DNA from: Chthonomonadales bacterium
GTDB lineage: Bacteria > Armatimonadota > Chthonomonadetes > Chthonomonadales > CAJBBX01
DNA length: 35,174 bases
NCBI GenBank assembly: GCA_012517255.1
Contig: JAAYVH010000265.1
Span: forward strand, 1-35,174
Direction: 5' to 3'
The translations under genes and the position numbers were made by a program. Positions 17,751 through 27,850 of this stretch are shown here, piece by piece. Each line of letters starts with the position of its first letter. Position 1 is the first letter of the stretch. The notes under the pieces were generated by a model. That model was not told the DNA's origin. It ran no database searches and was given only the letters and a program-made list of their open reading frames with translations.

Positions 17751-18386
17751 CTAGCGCGAGTAGAACTCGACAATCAGCTGCTCTTGCACTTCGGTGTCTA
17801 TCATGCGGCGCTCGGGCTCCTGCAGAATCCGACCCGTCATCTCGTTGTGATTGAACTCGAGCCACTCCGGCAATCCGCGCGTGTGCAGCTTCTCACGCAC
17901 GGCTTTGATGATGGCGGTGCCGTTCTTCGACTCATGCACGCCCACCACGTCGCCGGGGCGCACCTGATACGACGGGATGTTCACCCTGCGGCCGTTCACC
18001 GTGAAGAACCGATGGCTCACAAGCTGACGCGCCTGGGAGCGCGAGACGGCCAGTCCGAGGCGGTAGACCACGTTGTCAAGGCGCATCTCGAGCTGCTGCA
18101 GGAGGTTCTCGCCAGTGACGCCGCGACGGCGCATGGCTTCATCCATGTAGCGCCTGAACTGCCCCTCGATGATCCCGTAGATCCTCCGCAGCTTCTGCTT
18201 CTCGCGCAACTGGGTGCCGTATTCCGTAACCTTGCGGCGCATCACCGAGTCGCCGTGCATTCCCGGCGGCTTGGCCCGCTTCTCGTTGTTCATGGGGCAC
18301 TTCTGCGTGCAGCGGTCGCCCTTCAGGAACAGCTTCTGTCCCTCACGCCGGCACAACCGACACCGGGGGTACGAGGATGTTGCCAT
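17751..18386 (-). CDS. rpsD: 30S ribosomal protein S4 (zinc-motif type)
   Basis: CRLCRREGQKLFLKGDRCTQKCPMN; RRIYGIIEGQFRRYMDEAMRRRGVTGENLLQQLEMRLDNVVYRLG. Confidence 0.97.
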   Translation of the reverse strand: MATSSYPRCRLCRREGQKLFLKGDRCTQKCPMNNEKRAKPPGMHGDSVMRRKVTEYGTQLREKQKLRRIYGIIEGQFRRYMDEAMRRRGVTGENLLQQLEMRLDNVVYRLGLAVSRSQARQLVSHRFFTVNGRRVNIPSYQVRPGDVVGVHESKNGTAIIKAVREKLHTRGLPEWLEFNHNEMTGRILQEPERRMIDTEVQEQLIVEFYSR

Positions 18387-18415
18387 GCTCTGATTGATTC
18401 TCCTTCTGGTCTTTG

Positions 18416-18483
18416 CCAGTCAGCGATCCATACGGACTGGGAGTTTACGTCCCGATCGCTCGGGATTTCATCCTCCCGCGATC
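18416..18483 (-). promoter_or_regulatory. Candidate structured rpsD leader with mutually exclusive stems
   Basis: Minus-strand RNA GATCGCGGGAGGATGAAATCCCGAGCGATCGGGA: stem A is GATCGCGGGA pairing with TCCC(GA)GCGATC; stem B is TCCCGA-GCGA-TCGGGA (GNRA loop). A further CCAGTC/GACTGG hairpin lies closer to the rpsD start. Confidence 0.5.
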
Positions 18484-18502
18484 AGTCTCGCGCGTCCCAG
18501 AC

Positions 18503-18907
18503 CTAGACGCGCCTACGCTTGGGCGGTCGGCATCCGTTGTGCGGGATCGGAGTCACGTCCCGGATCAGCATCACCTCAAGGCCGATGGCCTGCAGCGATC
18601 GGATGGCCGTCTCGCGGCCCGACCCCGGCCCCTTCACATACACCTCCACACGTCGCAGACCGTGTTCCATGGCCTTGCGAGCCGCGCTCTCCGCAGCCAT
18701 CTGGGCAGCGAAGGGCGTGCTCTTCTTGGCGCCCTTGAACCCGATTCCGCCGGCGCTGGCCCAGGATATGGCATCGCCCCGCATGTCGGTGATGGTGATG
18801 AGCGTGTTGTTGAACGTGGACTTGATGTGCACCACGCCCTGCACGATGTTCTTCTTCTCTTTGGGCTTCTGCCTCGTCGAGGCGCCGCCCGTCTTCTTGT
18901 TCGCCAT
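18503..18907 (-). CDS. rpsK: 30S ribosomal protein S11
   Basis: [49 protein letters not shown]-terminus [18 protein letters not shown]. Confidence 0.98.
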   Translation of the reverse strand: MANKKTGGASTRQKPKEKKNIVQGVVHIKSTFNNTLITITDMRGDAISWASAGGIGFKGAKKSTPFAAQMAAESAARKAMEHGLRRVEVYVKGPGSGRETAIRSLQAIGLEVMLIRDVTPIPHNGCRPPKRRRV

Positions 18908-18955
18908 GCAAACTCCCTCAGCGCAGCGCCATGCTGCGCGTGCCCCGTTGACTGC

Positions 18956-19333
18956 CTACTTCTTGGCGCGCTTCTTGCCGGCGATCGTCCGCTTGGGTCC
19001 CTTGCGAACTCGCGCGTTCGTCTTCGTGCGCTGGCCGCGGACGGGCAGACTGCGGCGGTGCCTCAGGCCCCGGTAGCAGCCGATCTCGACCAGTCGGCGG
19101 ATGTTGAGCGAGATCTCGCGGCGCAGGTCGCCCTCGACACGATAGTCGCGCTCGATCAGTTCGCGCAGCTTGCTGCTTTCCGACTCGGTCAGATCGCGCA
19201 CGCGCGTCGCAGGATCAATGCCCGCAGCCGCCACGATCTTCCTGGCGCTGGACAGCCCGATCCCGTAAATGTACGGCAAGGCGTACTCTATGCGCTTGTC
19301 ACGCGGCAGATCAACGCCCGCTATTCTAGCCAA
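18956..19333 (-). CDS. rpsM: 30S ribosomal protein S13
   Basis: [33 protein letters not shown]...[32 protein letters not shown]. Confidence 0.98.
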   Translation of the reverse strand: MARIAGVDLPRDKRIEYALPYIYGIGLSSARKIVAAAGIDPATRVRDLTESESSKLRELIERDYRVEGDLRREISLNIRRLVEIGCYRGLRHRRSLPVRGQRTKTNARVRKGPKRTIAGKKRAKK

Positions 19334-19414
19334 TACCGTCCTCCATCGAGTGTGCCATGGGCCGGGTCTCCGGCCGCGATGCTCGTCCCATCCGCGCAGC
19401 GGCGGCGCAGGCGG

Positions 19415-19528
19415 TCATCCCTGCCGCTGCTTGTGCTTCGGGTTCTTGCAGATGACCCGCACGACTCCCTCGAGCTTGATCACCTTGCACTTGTCGCATA
19501 TCTTCTTTACAGATGCCCTGACTTTCAT
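19415..19528 (-). CDS. rpmJ: 50S ribosomal protein L36 (zinc-binding type)
   Basis: Translated by hand: [37 protein letters not shown]. Not listed in the supplied ORF track because of its small size. Confidence 0.95.
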   Translation of the reverse strand: MKVRASVKKICDKCKVIKLEGVVRVICKNPKHKQRQG

Positions 19529-19587
19529 GATGCCCCCATGAGCGCGCCTCAGACGGGCGGTTCCCGAACCGTCCCGGCCGCTCGATT

Positions 19588-19920
19588 CTACTTGTACCGA
19601 TAGGTGATCCGGCCCCGCATCAGATCATACGGCGACAGCTCCACAAGAACGCGATCGCCGGGCAGAATGCGGATGAAGTGCATCCGGATCTTGCCGGAGA
19701 CGTGGGCGGTCACCTCGTGTCCGTTCTGAAGCTGGACCCTGAACGTGGCGTTCGGCAGGTTCTCCAGAACGACGCCCTCCGTCTCGATCCCCTGTTCCTT
19801 CCCGTCCTCTGAGGTGTCCTGAGCCCGAGGGGTCCTCGCCTCCTGAGCCGGGCGCGCCGCTCGATTGGCCCCGCGTCGGCGACCCGAACCCCCCGTCTTG
19901 TATGTGCGTTTTGGTGGCAT
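19588..19920 (-). CDS. infA: Translation initiation factor IF-1 with a basic N-terminal extension of roughly 40 aa
   Basis: [66 protein letters not shown] is canonical IF1. Preceded by [44 protein letters not shown], with GGAGG 5 nt before the ATG. Confidence 0.95.
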   Translation of the reverse strand: MPPKRTYKTGGSGRRRGANRAARPAQEARTPRAQDTSEDGKEQGIETEGVVLENLPNATFRVQLQNGHEVTAHVSGKIRMHFIRILPGDRVLVELSPYDLMRGRITYRYK

Positions 19921-20709
19921 TCAGTCCTCCTGCGTCAAGATCAGCGCACCGTTCCGCGTCACCGCAACTGTGTGCTCGAAGTGCGCCGACATTGAGCGAT
20001 CGCGCGTCACGATCGTCCACGAGTCCTTCAGCACCTCTATCTGCCTGCTGCCCATATTCACCATCGGCTCGATGGCGAGGGTTGTCCCCTCGATCAGCAA
20101 CGGCCCCGTGCCCCGCTTTCCGTGGTTCGGCACCTGCGGGGCCTCATGCAGATACCGTCCCACTCCGTGCCCGACCATCTCGCGCACCACGCTAAACCCG
20201 TGCTTGCGCACGTGCCGCTCGATGGCAGCGCCGATATCACCAACACGGTTGCCGGCCCTTGCCTGGGCGATGCCCTCGAAGAGAGCCTCCTCAGTTACGG
20301 CCAGCAGTTTCTCGGTCTCGGGCGCTATGCGCCCTACCGGGAAGGTCCGAGCGCTGTCGGCGTAGTACCCGTCCAGCCTGACCCCCACGTCGCACCCAAC
20401 GACATCGCCCTCATACAGCACGCGCTTTCCCGGGATACCGTGGATCACTTCCTCGTTCACCGAGATGCACGTCCACGCAGGGTAGGGCGGATGTCCGTCC
20501 GGAGCGTAGCCCACAAACGCCGATGTCGCCCCATTCGAGGTAATGGCTTGCTCAGCCGCACGCTCCAGATCCATCGTCGTGGTGACGCCGGGGACGATCG
20601 CGTCGCGCATGGCGGCCAGCGTGTAGGCAACCACGCGGCCTGCTGCCCGCATCTTTTCGATCTCCTCCGGTGTCTTCGGCAGTATCCTTCCCTCGGGATA
20701 TGCACCCAC
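19921..20709 (-). CDS. map: Methionine aminopeptidase, type I
   Basis: IEKMRAAGRVVAYTLAAMRDAIVPGVTTTMDLE, GDVVGCDVGVRLDGYYADSARTFPVG, GHGVGRYLHEAPQVPN, TLAIEPMVNMG. Confidence 0.96.
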   Translation of the reverse strand: MGAYPEGRILPKTPEEIEKMRAAGRVVAYTLAAMRDAIVPGVTTTMDLERAAEQAITSNGATSAFVGYAPDGHPPYPAWTCISVNEEVIHGIPGKRVLYEGDVVGCDVGVRLDGYYADSARTFPVGRIAPETEKLLAVTEEALFEGIAQARAGNRVGDIGAAIERHVRKHGFSVVREMVGHGVGRYLHEAPQVPNHGKRGTGPLLIEGTTLAIEPMVNMGSRQIEVLKDSWTIVTRDRSMSAHFEHTVAVTRNGALILTQED

Positions 20710-20730
20710 GACGACGTCCGATACCCCCTG

Positions 20731-21393
20731 CTATCCGACCGTTGCCGGTCCGAGGATCGCCTCGACCCTCGCGTAGATCTCGTCCGGCGTCGCGTTGGCG
20801 TTGATCTCGCGGAGCAGGCCTCGCTCGCGGTAGAAGGCCAGTACCGGCGAGGTCTTCGCCTGGTATTCGCGCAGTCGGGTTCTGATGGCTTCGGGCATGT
20901 CGTCGGCCCTCTGCTCAAGCTCGCTCCCGCACTGATCGCATATGCCGGCCTTGCGCGGCGGCACTGCTTCGATATGGTAGGTTGCGCCGCACTTCCCGCA
21001 CGTTCGGCGTCCCGAAAGGCGGCGAATGAGCTCCTCCTCGTCCACCTCGAAGTCAAGCACGCCGTCTATGCGCACGCCCGCCTCGTTGAGCATCACTTCC
21101 AGTATCTCGGCCTGGTTGATGGTGCGCGGGAATCCATCGAGCAGGAACCCTCCCGCACAGTCCGGTTCGCTGATCCGGTCCTTGACGAGCTGCACCACGA
21201 TCTCATCTGGAACGAGCTGTCCCCTGGACATGTAGTCTTTGGCCACAAGTCCTAGAGGCGTACCGGCAGCCACGTTGTCACGGAAGATAGCGCCCGTGGA
21301 GATCGTGGGCACGCCGTATTGCGCAGCAATCCGAGCGCCCTGCGTTCCCTTGCCGGCTCCCGGCGGACCGAACAGAACATAAACCATTCGCAC
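20731..21393 (-). CDS. adk: Adenylate kinase (zinc-lid type)
   Basis: MVYVLFGPPGAGKGTQGARIAAQYGVPTISTG, LLDGFPRTINQAE, lid CGKCGATYH...CDQCG. Confidence 0.97.
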   Translation of the reverse strand: MRMVYVLFGPPGAGKGTQGARIAAQYGVPTISTGAIFRDNVAAGTPLGLVAKDYMSRGQLVPDEIVVQLVKDRISEPDCAGGFLLDGFPRTINQAEILEVMLNEAGVRIDGVLDFEVDEEELIRRLSGRRTCGKCGATYHIEAVPPRKAGICDQCGSELEQRADDMPEAIRTRLREYQAKTSPVLAFYRERGLLREINANATPDEIYARVEAILGPATVG

Positions 21394-21492
21394 ATGTCTC
21401 CTTATAATGAGGCACGGAGTGAAGTTGCGGCACGAACCTTCGTTCGCGTCTCGCCCTTCAGACTTCGCCCTTGAACCGTCGTCATTTCCACG

Positions 21493-22782
21493 TCAGGCCG
21501 ACACGCCGCTCTGCTTGATGAAGCCTTCGTAGTTGCGCATCAGGAGCTGAGCCTCGATGGCCTGCATGGTCTCGATCGCGACGCCGACCACGATCAGCAG
21601 CGACGTGCCGCCGATGAGCGTGAACGAGCTCACCCCTGTCAGCGCAGGCGCCACGTACTGAATGGTGGCAACGGCTGCGAGGAACACTGCGCCGGCTAGC
21701 GTGATGCGCGACACGACGCGATCAAGATAGTCGAACGTCGGCTTGCCCGGCCTGATGCCGGGGATGTAGTTGCCGTACTTCTTGAGATTGTCGGCCATGT
21801 CCTGAACGTTCATCACGACGGCAGTGTAGAAGTAGGTGAACACGATGATCAGGATCACGTACAGCACCATGGCCCACCAACTGGCGCCCGGGCTGAACGA
21901 GTTGGCGATCGCCTTGAGGCGCATGACCCACTCGGCCTTCGATGGTATCGAGTTGAGTATCTGCGCCGGAAACAGCACCATCGAGATGGCGAAGATGATC
22001 GGGATGACTCCCGCAGTATTCACCTTGATCGGCAGGAACGACGCCTGCGCGGGCGCCACTCGCATGCCCACCACACGCTTGACATGCTGGATCGGAATGC
22101 GCCGCGCCCCCTGAGTGATCAGCACGATGCCGTAGATCGTGCCGACGAACAGCGCGAGCAGCATGATCACGTTGAGCGGGGTTACCAGGCCGCTCTCGAC
22201 GGACCGGATCACCAGGCTGCTCTGGTAGGGCAGGCTGGTCATGATACCGGCAAAGATCACCAGCGACACGCCGTTGCCGATGCCCTTCTCGGTCACTTGC
22301 TCGCCGATCCAGAGAAGGAAGGCAGTGCCCGCCGTCATGATGAGGGCCATCTGGAACAGGCCGATGGATGTCGTGGCAGCATCCCGGAAGGAGACGCTGA
22401 AGCCGATCGATTGCAGGAACGCCAGCACGATGGTCAGATACCGTGTGATCTTCGCGATCTGCTTGCGGCCAGATTCGCCTTCTTTGCTCATCGCCTCGAG
22501 TTGCGGGATGGCCAGGGTCAGCATCTGCATGATAATGGAGGCGTTGATGTAGGGGGTAATGCCCATCGCGAAGATGGTCATCTTGCGAAGAGCGCCTCCC
22601 GAGAATACGTCCACCAGGCCCATGAAGCCGCCGGCTCCGAACAGAGCCTCCAGCTTGTCATGGTCAATGCCCGGCACCGGTATGTGCGCCCCGAGAACGA
22701 AGATGGCGAACATCATCAGGTTGAAGTAGATGCGCTTCTTCAGTTCCGGGATTCGGAACGCCTGCATCAACGACTCTAACAA
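21493..22782 (-). CDS. secY: Preprotein translocase subunit SecY
   Basis: RIYFNLMMFAIFVLGAHIPVPGID, FAMGITPYINASIIMQMLTLAIPQLEAMSKEGESGRKQI, multi-TM. Start is TTG at 22782 or ATG at 22767. Confidence 0.97.
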   Translation of the reverse strand: MLESLMQAFRIPELKKRIYFNLMMFAIFVLGAHIPVPGIDHDKLEALFGAGGFMGLVDVFSGGALRKMTIFAMGITPYINASIIMQMLTLAIPQLEAMSKEGESGRKQIAKITRYLTIVLAFLQSIGFSVSFRDAATTSIGLFQMALIMTAGTAFLLWIGEQVTEKGIGNGVSLVIFAGIMTSLPYQSSLVIRSVESGLVTPLNVIMLLALFVGTIYGIVLITQGARRIPIQHVKRVVGMRVAPAQASFLPIKVNTAGVIPIIFAISMVLFPAQILNSIPSKAEWVMRLKAIANSFSPGASWWAMVLYVILIIVFTYFYTAVVMNVQDMADNLKKYGNYIPGIRPGKPTFDYLDRVVSRITLAGAVFLAAVATIQYVAPALTGVSSFTLIGGTSLLIVVGVAIETMQAIEAQLLMRNYEGFIKQSGVSA

Positions 22783-22784
22783 TG

Positions 22785-23222
22785 TCAGAGCTCCTCCGCC
22801 GTGCCGCCGGCCGCCTGTATCTTCGCGATCGCGGCCTGGCTGAACTTGTGAGCCCGAACTGTCAGGCTCTTCGTCAGTTCGCCGTCGCCCAGTACCTTGA
22901 CCGGCTCATTCTCGTGCCGCATGAAGCCGAGGGCGAACATCGTCTGGGGCGTGACCTCGGTCCCGGCTTCGAGAGCTTCGAGCTTCCCGACGTTGATGAC
23001 CGCATACTCGATGCGATTCACCGGCTTGAAGCCGCGCAACTGGGGTAGTCTCCGATGGAGCGGCGTTTGGCCGCCTTCGAAGCCCAGATGCGGACGACCG
23101 CGCGCCAGGTGGCCCTTGTGGCCGCGACCGCATGTCTTGCCCTTGCCTGAGCCGATCCCTCGACCGACTTTCTTGGAACGCTGACGCGCTCCCCTGGCGG
23201 GACCCAAATCGCCTATCTGCAT
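22785..23222 (-). CDS. rplO: 50S ribosomal protein L15
   Basis: QIGDLGPARGARQRSKKVGRGIGSGKGKTCGRGHKGHLARGRPHLGFEGGQTPLHRRLPQ. Confidence 0.97.
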   Translation of the reverse strand: MQIGDLGPARGARQRSKKVGRGIGSGKGKTCGRGHKGHLARGRPHLGFEGGQTPLHRRLPQLRGFKPVNRIEYAVINVGKLEALEAGTEVTPQTMFALGFMRHENEPVKVLGDGELTKSLTVRAHKFSQAAIAKIQAAGGTAEEL

Positions 23223-23226
23223 TGCT

Positions 23227-23448
23227 CTATCCCCTGCGCCTGCGCCGCCCGGCGCCGGTGCAATCCGTTCCCAGTTCCTCGACCTTCAGCAGGTGCCGTA
23301 CGGCCTCGACCATCCCGCGAATCTGCGGGTTGTCGGGGCGTTCCACCGTCATGTGCATGCGAGTCAACCCCAGCGCACGCACCGTCGCCTTCTGCGACTC
23401 CTCGTAGCCGATGGGGCTGCGGGTGAGTGTGATCTTAAGACACGGCAT
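23227..23448 (-). CDS. rpmD: 50S ribosomal protein L30
   Basis: [55 protein letters not shown]. Confidence 0.95.
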   Translation of the reverse strand: MPCLKITLTRSPIGYEESQKATVRALGLTRMHMTVERPDNPQIRGMVEAVRHLLKVEELGTDCTGAGRRRRRG

Positions 23449-23986
23449 CGGCAGCCTCCGCTATGGGCGAAGCTTCCTCGGCGTACCATGGGATCAGCTC
23501 GCGAACGGTCTTGCCGCGCATCTTCGCCACGTCTTCGGGCCTCTTGAGGGACGCCAGAGCGCGCATGGTCGCCCACGCGATGTTGATGGCGTTCGAAGAG
23601 CCCAGCGACTTGCCCAGCACATCGCTGATGCCGGCCAGCTCCAGAATGGTGCGCACTGAGCTGCCGGCCACGATGCCCGTACCCTCAGATGCGGGCTTCA
23701 GCAGCACCTCGGCGGCGCCGTGTCGCGCGATGATCTCATGCGGGATCGTGGTGCCCGCGATGGGGACCTCGATCATGTTCTTCTTGGCGTCTTCCACGCC
23801 CTTGCGTATCGCATCGGGTATGGCGCGCGCCTTGCCCAGACCGGCGCCGACATTGCCCTTCCGGTCGCCCACGACGACGAGCACGTTCCAGCTCATGGTT
23901 CTGCCGCCCTTATGGGTCTTCTGAACCTTGTTCGTCCGGACCACGCGCTCCTCGAGGTTGAGCGTATCCGCCGCTATCCTCGCCAT
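23435..23986 (-). CDS. rpsE: 30S ribosomal protein S5
   Basis: [62 protein letters not shown]. Likely ATG at 23986 (MARIAAD). Confidence 0.97.
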   Translation of the reverse strand: MARIAADTLNLEERVVRTNKVQKTHKGGRTMSWNVLVVVGDRKGNVGAGLGKARAIPDAIRKGVEDAKKNMIEVPIAGTTIPHEIIARHGAAEVLLKPASEGTGIVAGSSVRTILELAGISDVLGKSLGSSNAINIAWATMRALASLKRPEDVAKMRGKTVRELIPWYAEEASPIAEAADAVS

Positions 23987-23987
23987 G

Positions 23988-24341
23988 CTAGAACTCCAAT
24001 CCCCCCTCGCGGGCGGCATCCGCCAGCGATTTCACTCTGCCGTGGTACTTGAAGCCGCCACGATCGAACACGACCGCCTTGATGCCCTTTTCCTGGGCCT
24101 TGGAGGCGATCAGCGCACCAACGGCCTTGGCGCCGGCGATGTTGCCGCCCGACTGCCCGCGCAAGGGCGCTTCGACGCTGGAGGCGGCCGTCAGCGTCAC
24201 GCCCGCATCGTCGTCAATCAGTTGCGCATAGATGTGCTTGGTGCTGCGGTAGACGCACAGCCTGGGGCGCTCCGCCGTGCCCCTGACCTTCGCTCGCACG
24301 CGACGATGGCGCTTGAGCCTGAGAGCGAACTTCTTTTCCAT
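23988..24341 (-). CDS. rplR: 50S ribosomal protein L18
   Basis: [44 protein letters not shown]...[28 protein letters not shown]. Confidence 0.97.
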   Translation of the reverse strand: MEKKFALRLKRHRRVRAKVRGTAERPRLCVYRSTKHIYAQLIDDDAGVTLTAASSVEAPLRGQSGGNIAGAKAVGALIASKAQEKGIKAVVFDRGGFKYHGRVKSLADAAREGGLEF

Positions 24342-24450
24342 GCTGTATCTATCCTCATCGGGCAGATTGCCGACCTGCCCGCACTCGTCCCCGCCGGACG
24401 CGAAAGTGCAGTATACCCTGTCTTCGCGCTCCGGCTCGCCTCTGTCGGCT

Positions 24451-25011
24451 TTACTTACCCTTTGCGCCGGCCTTGCCGGCCTTGCGCCGAACCTGCTCGC
24501 CCCGGTAGCGAATGCCTTTGCCCTTGTAGGGCTCGGGCTTCCGCAGCTTCCGTATCTGAGCCGCCGTCTGCCCCACCAGCTCCTTGTCCACGCCCTTCAC
24601 AACGACGAACGGCAGACGAGTCTGCTGCTCAGCGCCTGCCTCGAACTCGATCCCTTCGGGCGGCGCTATTTCGATGCCGTGCGAGAAACCGACGGACAGC
24701 GTCAGGTTCCGGTCAGAAAGCCCGGATCGGTAGCCAACGCCATGGACTTCGAGCACGCGGGTGTATCCGTTGGTCACTCCCTCGACCATGTTGGCGAGCA
24801 GCGTGCGCGTCAGTCCGTGGAGCGACCGGTGCAGCTTCGAATCGGTGGGTCTGCGAACCGTCAGGAGACCATCTTCGACGTCTACGATCATCTGCGGGGA
24901 GATGGGCTTGGTGATGCTCCCCTTGGGTCCCTTAACGGTGATCTCACCGGCTCCCTTGATTATCTCCACGCCCGCAGGCAATGGTATGGGGCGCTTTCCT
25001 ATGCGAGACAT
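24451..25011 (-). CDS. rplF: 50S ribosomal protein L6
   Basis: [17 protein letters not shown]...[19 protein letters not shown]...[24 protein letters not shown]. Confidence 0.97.
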   Translation of the reverse strand: MSRIGKRPIPLPAGVEIIKGAGEITVKGPKGSITKPISPQMIVDVEDGLLTVRRPTDSKLHRSLHGLTRTLLANMVEGVTNGYTRVLEVHGVGYRSGLSDRNLTLSVGFSHGIEIAPPEGIEFEAGAEQQTRLPFVVVKGVDKELVGQTAAQIRKLRKPEPYKGKGIRYRGEQVRRKAGKAGAKGK

Positions 25012-25040
25012 GTCTTTCTCCTATATCTGCGCGCCATGCG

Positions 25041-25442
25041 CTACCAGACGTAGCACAGGACTTCGCCGCCGATGCCTTTGGCGCGAGCTTCCTTGTCCGT
25101 CATGACGCCATGCGACGTCGTGAGAATGGCCAGTCCGAGGCCGCGCAGAACTCTCGGCAGTTCGGTCTTGTCGGCATAGACGCGCAGACCAGGCTTGCTG
25201 ATGCGCTTAAGGTCCGTGAGCACGCGCTCGCGCTTCGGGCCGTAGCGCAAGAACACCTTGATCCGGTCCTGCTTCGGGTCTTTGATGATCTCGAAGCCCT
25301 TGATGAATCCCTCGCGCTGGAGGATCTTCACTATCTCCAGCTTGAGCTTGCTGCCGGATACCTCGGTGCTTTCGTGATACGCTCGGTTGGCGTTGCGAAT
25401 GCGCGTCAGGAGGTCGGCTACGGGATCGGTTGTGTATGCCAC
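25041..25442 (-). CDS. rpsH: 30S ribosomal protein S8
   Basis: [42 protein letters not shown]...[28 protein letters not shown]. Confidence 0.97.
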   Translation of the reverse strand: MAYTTDPVADLLTRIRNANRAYHESTEVSGSKLKLEIVKILQREGFIKGFEIIKDPKQDRIKVFLRYGPKRERVLTDLKRISKPGLRVYADKTELPRVLRGLGLAILTTSHGVMTDKEARAKGIGGEVLCYVW

Positions 25443-25452
25443 GGCGTCCCTC

Positions 25453-25638
25453 CTACCAGCTCGACTTGGTCACGCCGGGCAGTAGCCCGCGCAACGCCAT
25501 CTCGCGGATGCATATCCGGCACAGGCCGAACTTCCGATGTACGCCCCGCGCGCGTCCGCAGACGCTGCAGCGCGTGTAGGCGCGCACCGAGAACTTCGGC
25601 TTCGCTGCGGCCTTGTTGATCAAGCACTTCTTAGCCAC
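25453..25638 (-). CDS. rpsN: 30S ribosomal protein S14, zinc type (S14Z)
   Basis: [61 protein letters not shown]. Confidence 0.97.
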   Translation of the reverse strand: MAKKCLINKAAAKPKFSVRAYTRCSVCGRARGVHRKFGLCRICIREMALRGLLPGVTKSSW

Positions 25639-25737
25639 TCTTCACTCCTCCCGTCGGGACCGCGGTCGGTCCTCTTCGGCCCCACCACCCATGGTCGGGC
25701 CGGCAGTCCGGCGCGGCCGGTAACGTTGCGGCAACGA

Positions 25738-27810
25738 CTACTGCTCCTTGCTCTTCTGATACTCAGCGATGATGTTCTGCGCGATGTGCGCCGGCACTTC
25801 CTCGTAGTGGGATGGCTCGATGGAGAACACTCCACGGCCCCGGGTGATCGAGCGCAGGTCGATGGCATAGCGCAGCATCTCGGCCTGCGGAACCGACGCT
25901 TTCACGCAGGTCCGTCCGCCGGGAAGCGACTCGGTGCCGATGATGCGCCCGCGCTTGCCGGACAGGTCGCTCATCACGTCGCCCATCATGCTCTCCGGCA
26001 CGGTCACGGTCACGTTCACGATCGGTTCGAGAATGACGGGATTGGCCTTCGGCGCGACATTGTTGAACGCTATGATCCCTGCCATCTTGAACGCCTGTTC
26101 GGAGGAGTCCACGTCGTGATAGGAGCCGTCGTAGCAGGTGCACCGAACATCCACCACAGGATTCCCCGAGAGGATTCCGGTGGACATGGCTTCGACGACG
26201 CCCTTCTCGACCGCCGGGATGTACTGGCGGGGGATGGCGCCTCCGACGATGGCATCCACGAACTCAAACCCGCCGCCGCGGGGCAGGGGCTCTAACCGGA
26301 TGTGACAGTCGCCGTATTGTCCGCGACCGCCCGTCTGCTTCTTGTGGCGCCCCTGACCTTCGGCTTTCGACAGGATCGTCTCTTTGTAGGGCACCTTGAC
26401 GGGGATCGTCTCGACGTTGGCTCCGAACTTCTTGAGCTTCTCGACGACAATGTTGAGATGGGTCTCGCCCATGCCGCTCATCACCGTCTGACCGGTCGTG
26501 GGATCACGCCGATACGTGAAGCTCGGATCCTCGGCGGCTACGCGCTGGAGAGCGGGGCCGAGCTTATCTTCGTCCACCTTGGTCTTCGGCGTGATCGCGA
26601 TTTCGAATATCGGCTTCGAGAACTCGACGGGCGGCAGCACGACGGGCTTGGCCGCATCGCAGAGCGTGTCGCCCGTGTGCGTGGCAGACAGCTTGGCGAC
26701 GGCGCCCATATCGCCGGCTCCCAGCTCGGGCACGGCCTCCTGATTCTTGCCGCGCACGACGTAGAGCTGACCGATCCGCTCGTCCTTCGAGCTCGTTGCG
26801 TTGAGAACGTGTGTGTCTGATCGGACGGTGCCCGAGAAGACCCGGAAGTAGGTGAGCTGGCCGACGAACGGGTCCGCCAGCGTCTTGAAGACCAGCGCGC
26901 TGAACGGGTCGGTGTCAGACGCCTGGCGCTCGACATCCTTGCCGTCGGGCGTCTTGGCGGCAATCGGACCGAGATCCGCCGGGCTCGGGAACGTCTCGAC
27001 GATCAGGTTCATGAGCGCGGCTGCGCCCTGATTCTTCGTCGGCGCCCCGCACGCGACCGGCACGACTTTGCCCGACCGGATGCCCTCGCGCAGACCCCGC
27101 ACGACCTCCTCATTGGTCAGGTCCTCGGTCTCGAAGTACTTCTCGAGGAGCTCATCGTCGCCCTCGGCAGCGCTCTCGACGAGCATGCCGCGGTAGCGGG
27201 CCACGGTCTCGGCCAGATCGTCAGGAATGGGCACCTCAATGAACTCGCTGCCCACGCCTTCCCACGCCTTCATCTGGACCAGGTCTACGATGCCGCGGTA
27301 CTTCTCGGCCTGCCCGATCGGAACCTGCGTCGGTGCGATGGCATTGCCGTGCACCGCGCGGAGCTGCTCGACCACGCCGAAGAAGTCGGCATTCTCGCGA
27401 TCCATGCGCGACACGAAGACGGCACGCGGGCGCTTCTCTTTGGCGGCGTGGCCCCAGGCGATCTCGAACCCGACCTCAACATCGCCCTGAGCGGGCGTGA
27501 CCAGTACGGCGGCGTCCACGACGCGCATGGCGATCTGAACTTCGCCCTCGAAATCGAGGTAGCCCGGCACGTCAATAATGTTCAGCTTGTGATCGCGCCA
27601 CTCACACGGCGCCATGCCGAGGTTGATGCTGATGTTGCGCTTGATCTCCTCGGGATCGAAGTCCGTCGTGGCGGTACCGTCGTTGGTACTGCCCATTCGG
27701 TCTATCGCCCCGGCGGATACCAGCATGGCCTCGGCGAGCGACGTCTTACCGCTCCCCTGGTGGCCAAACAGGCCCACGTTACGGATCATATTGGTCGGGT
27801 ATTTCCTCAT
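25738..27810 (-). CDS. Elongation factor G-like GTPase (EF-G2/EF-G-like paralog) inserted between rplE and rpsN
   Basis: 690 aa. [15 protein letters not shown] (G1), [14 protein letters not shown] (G3), SRMD (G4 position); domain [21 protein letters not shown] and [20 protein letters not shown]-terminal [19 protein letters not shown]. Confidence 0.93.
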   Translation of the reverse strand: MRKYPTNMIRNVGLFGHQGSGKTSLAEAMLVSAGAIDRMGSTNDGTATTDFDPEEIKRNISINLGMAPCEWRDHKLNIIDVPGYLDFEGEVQIAMRVVDAAVLVTPAQGDVEVGFEIAWGHAAKEKRPRAVFVSRMDRENADFFGVVEQLRAVHGNAIAPTQVPIGQAEKYRGIVDLVQMKAWEGVGSEFIEVPIPDDLAETVARYRGMLVESAAEGDDELLEKYFETEDLTNEEVVRGLREGIRSGKVVPVACGAPTKNQGAAALMNLIVETFPSPADLGPIAAKTPDGKDVERQASDTDPFSALVFKTLADPFVGQLTYFRVFSGTVRSDTHVLNATSSKDERIGQLYVVRGKNQEAVPELGAGDMGAVAKLSATHTGDTLCDAAKPVVLPPVEFSKPIFEIAITPKTKVDEDKLGPALQRVAAEDPSFTYRRDPTTGQTVMSGMGETHLNIVVEKLKKFGANVETIPVKVPYKETILSKAEGQGRHKKQTGGRGQYGDCHIRLEPLPRGGGFEFVDAIVGGAIPRQYIPAVEKGVVEAMSTGILSGNPVVDVRCTCYDGSYHDVDSSEQAFKMAGIIAFNNVAPKANPVILEPIVNVTVTVPESMMGDVMSDLSGKRGRIIGTESLPGGRTCVKASVPQAEMLRYAIDLRSITRGRGVFSIEPSHYEEVPAHIAQNIIAEYQKSKEQ

Positions 27811-27850
27811 GTGCGATCTGCCCCTTCAGTCGTCAGCCCACGCCCTGCGA

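Noticed and set aside
16550-17854. Long plus-strand ORF (434 aa) opposite rpoA
   Set aside because: High-GC antisense shadow of a certain gene; His/Arg/Leu-rich composition with no recognisable domain.
18413-19603. Plus-strand ORF (396 aa) opposite rpsK, rpsM, rpmJ and infA
   Set aside because: Spans several confirmed minus-strand genes; compositionally typical of antisense frames.
20122-21255. Plus-strand ORF (377 aa) opposite map and adk
   Set aside because: Antisense shadow; no domain signature or RBS support.
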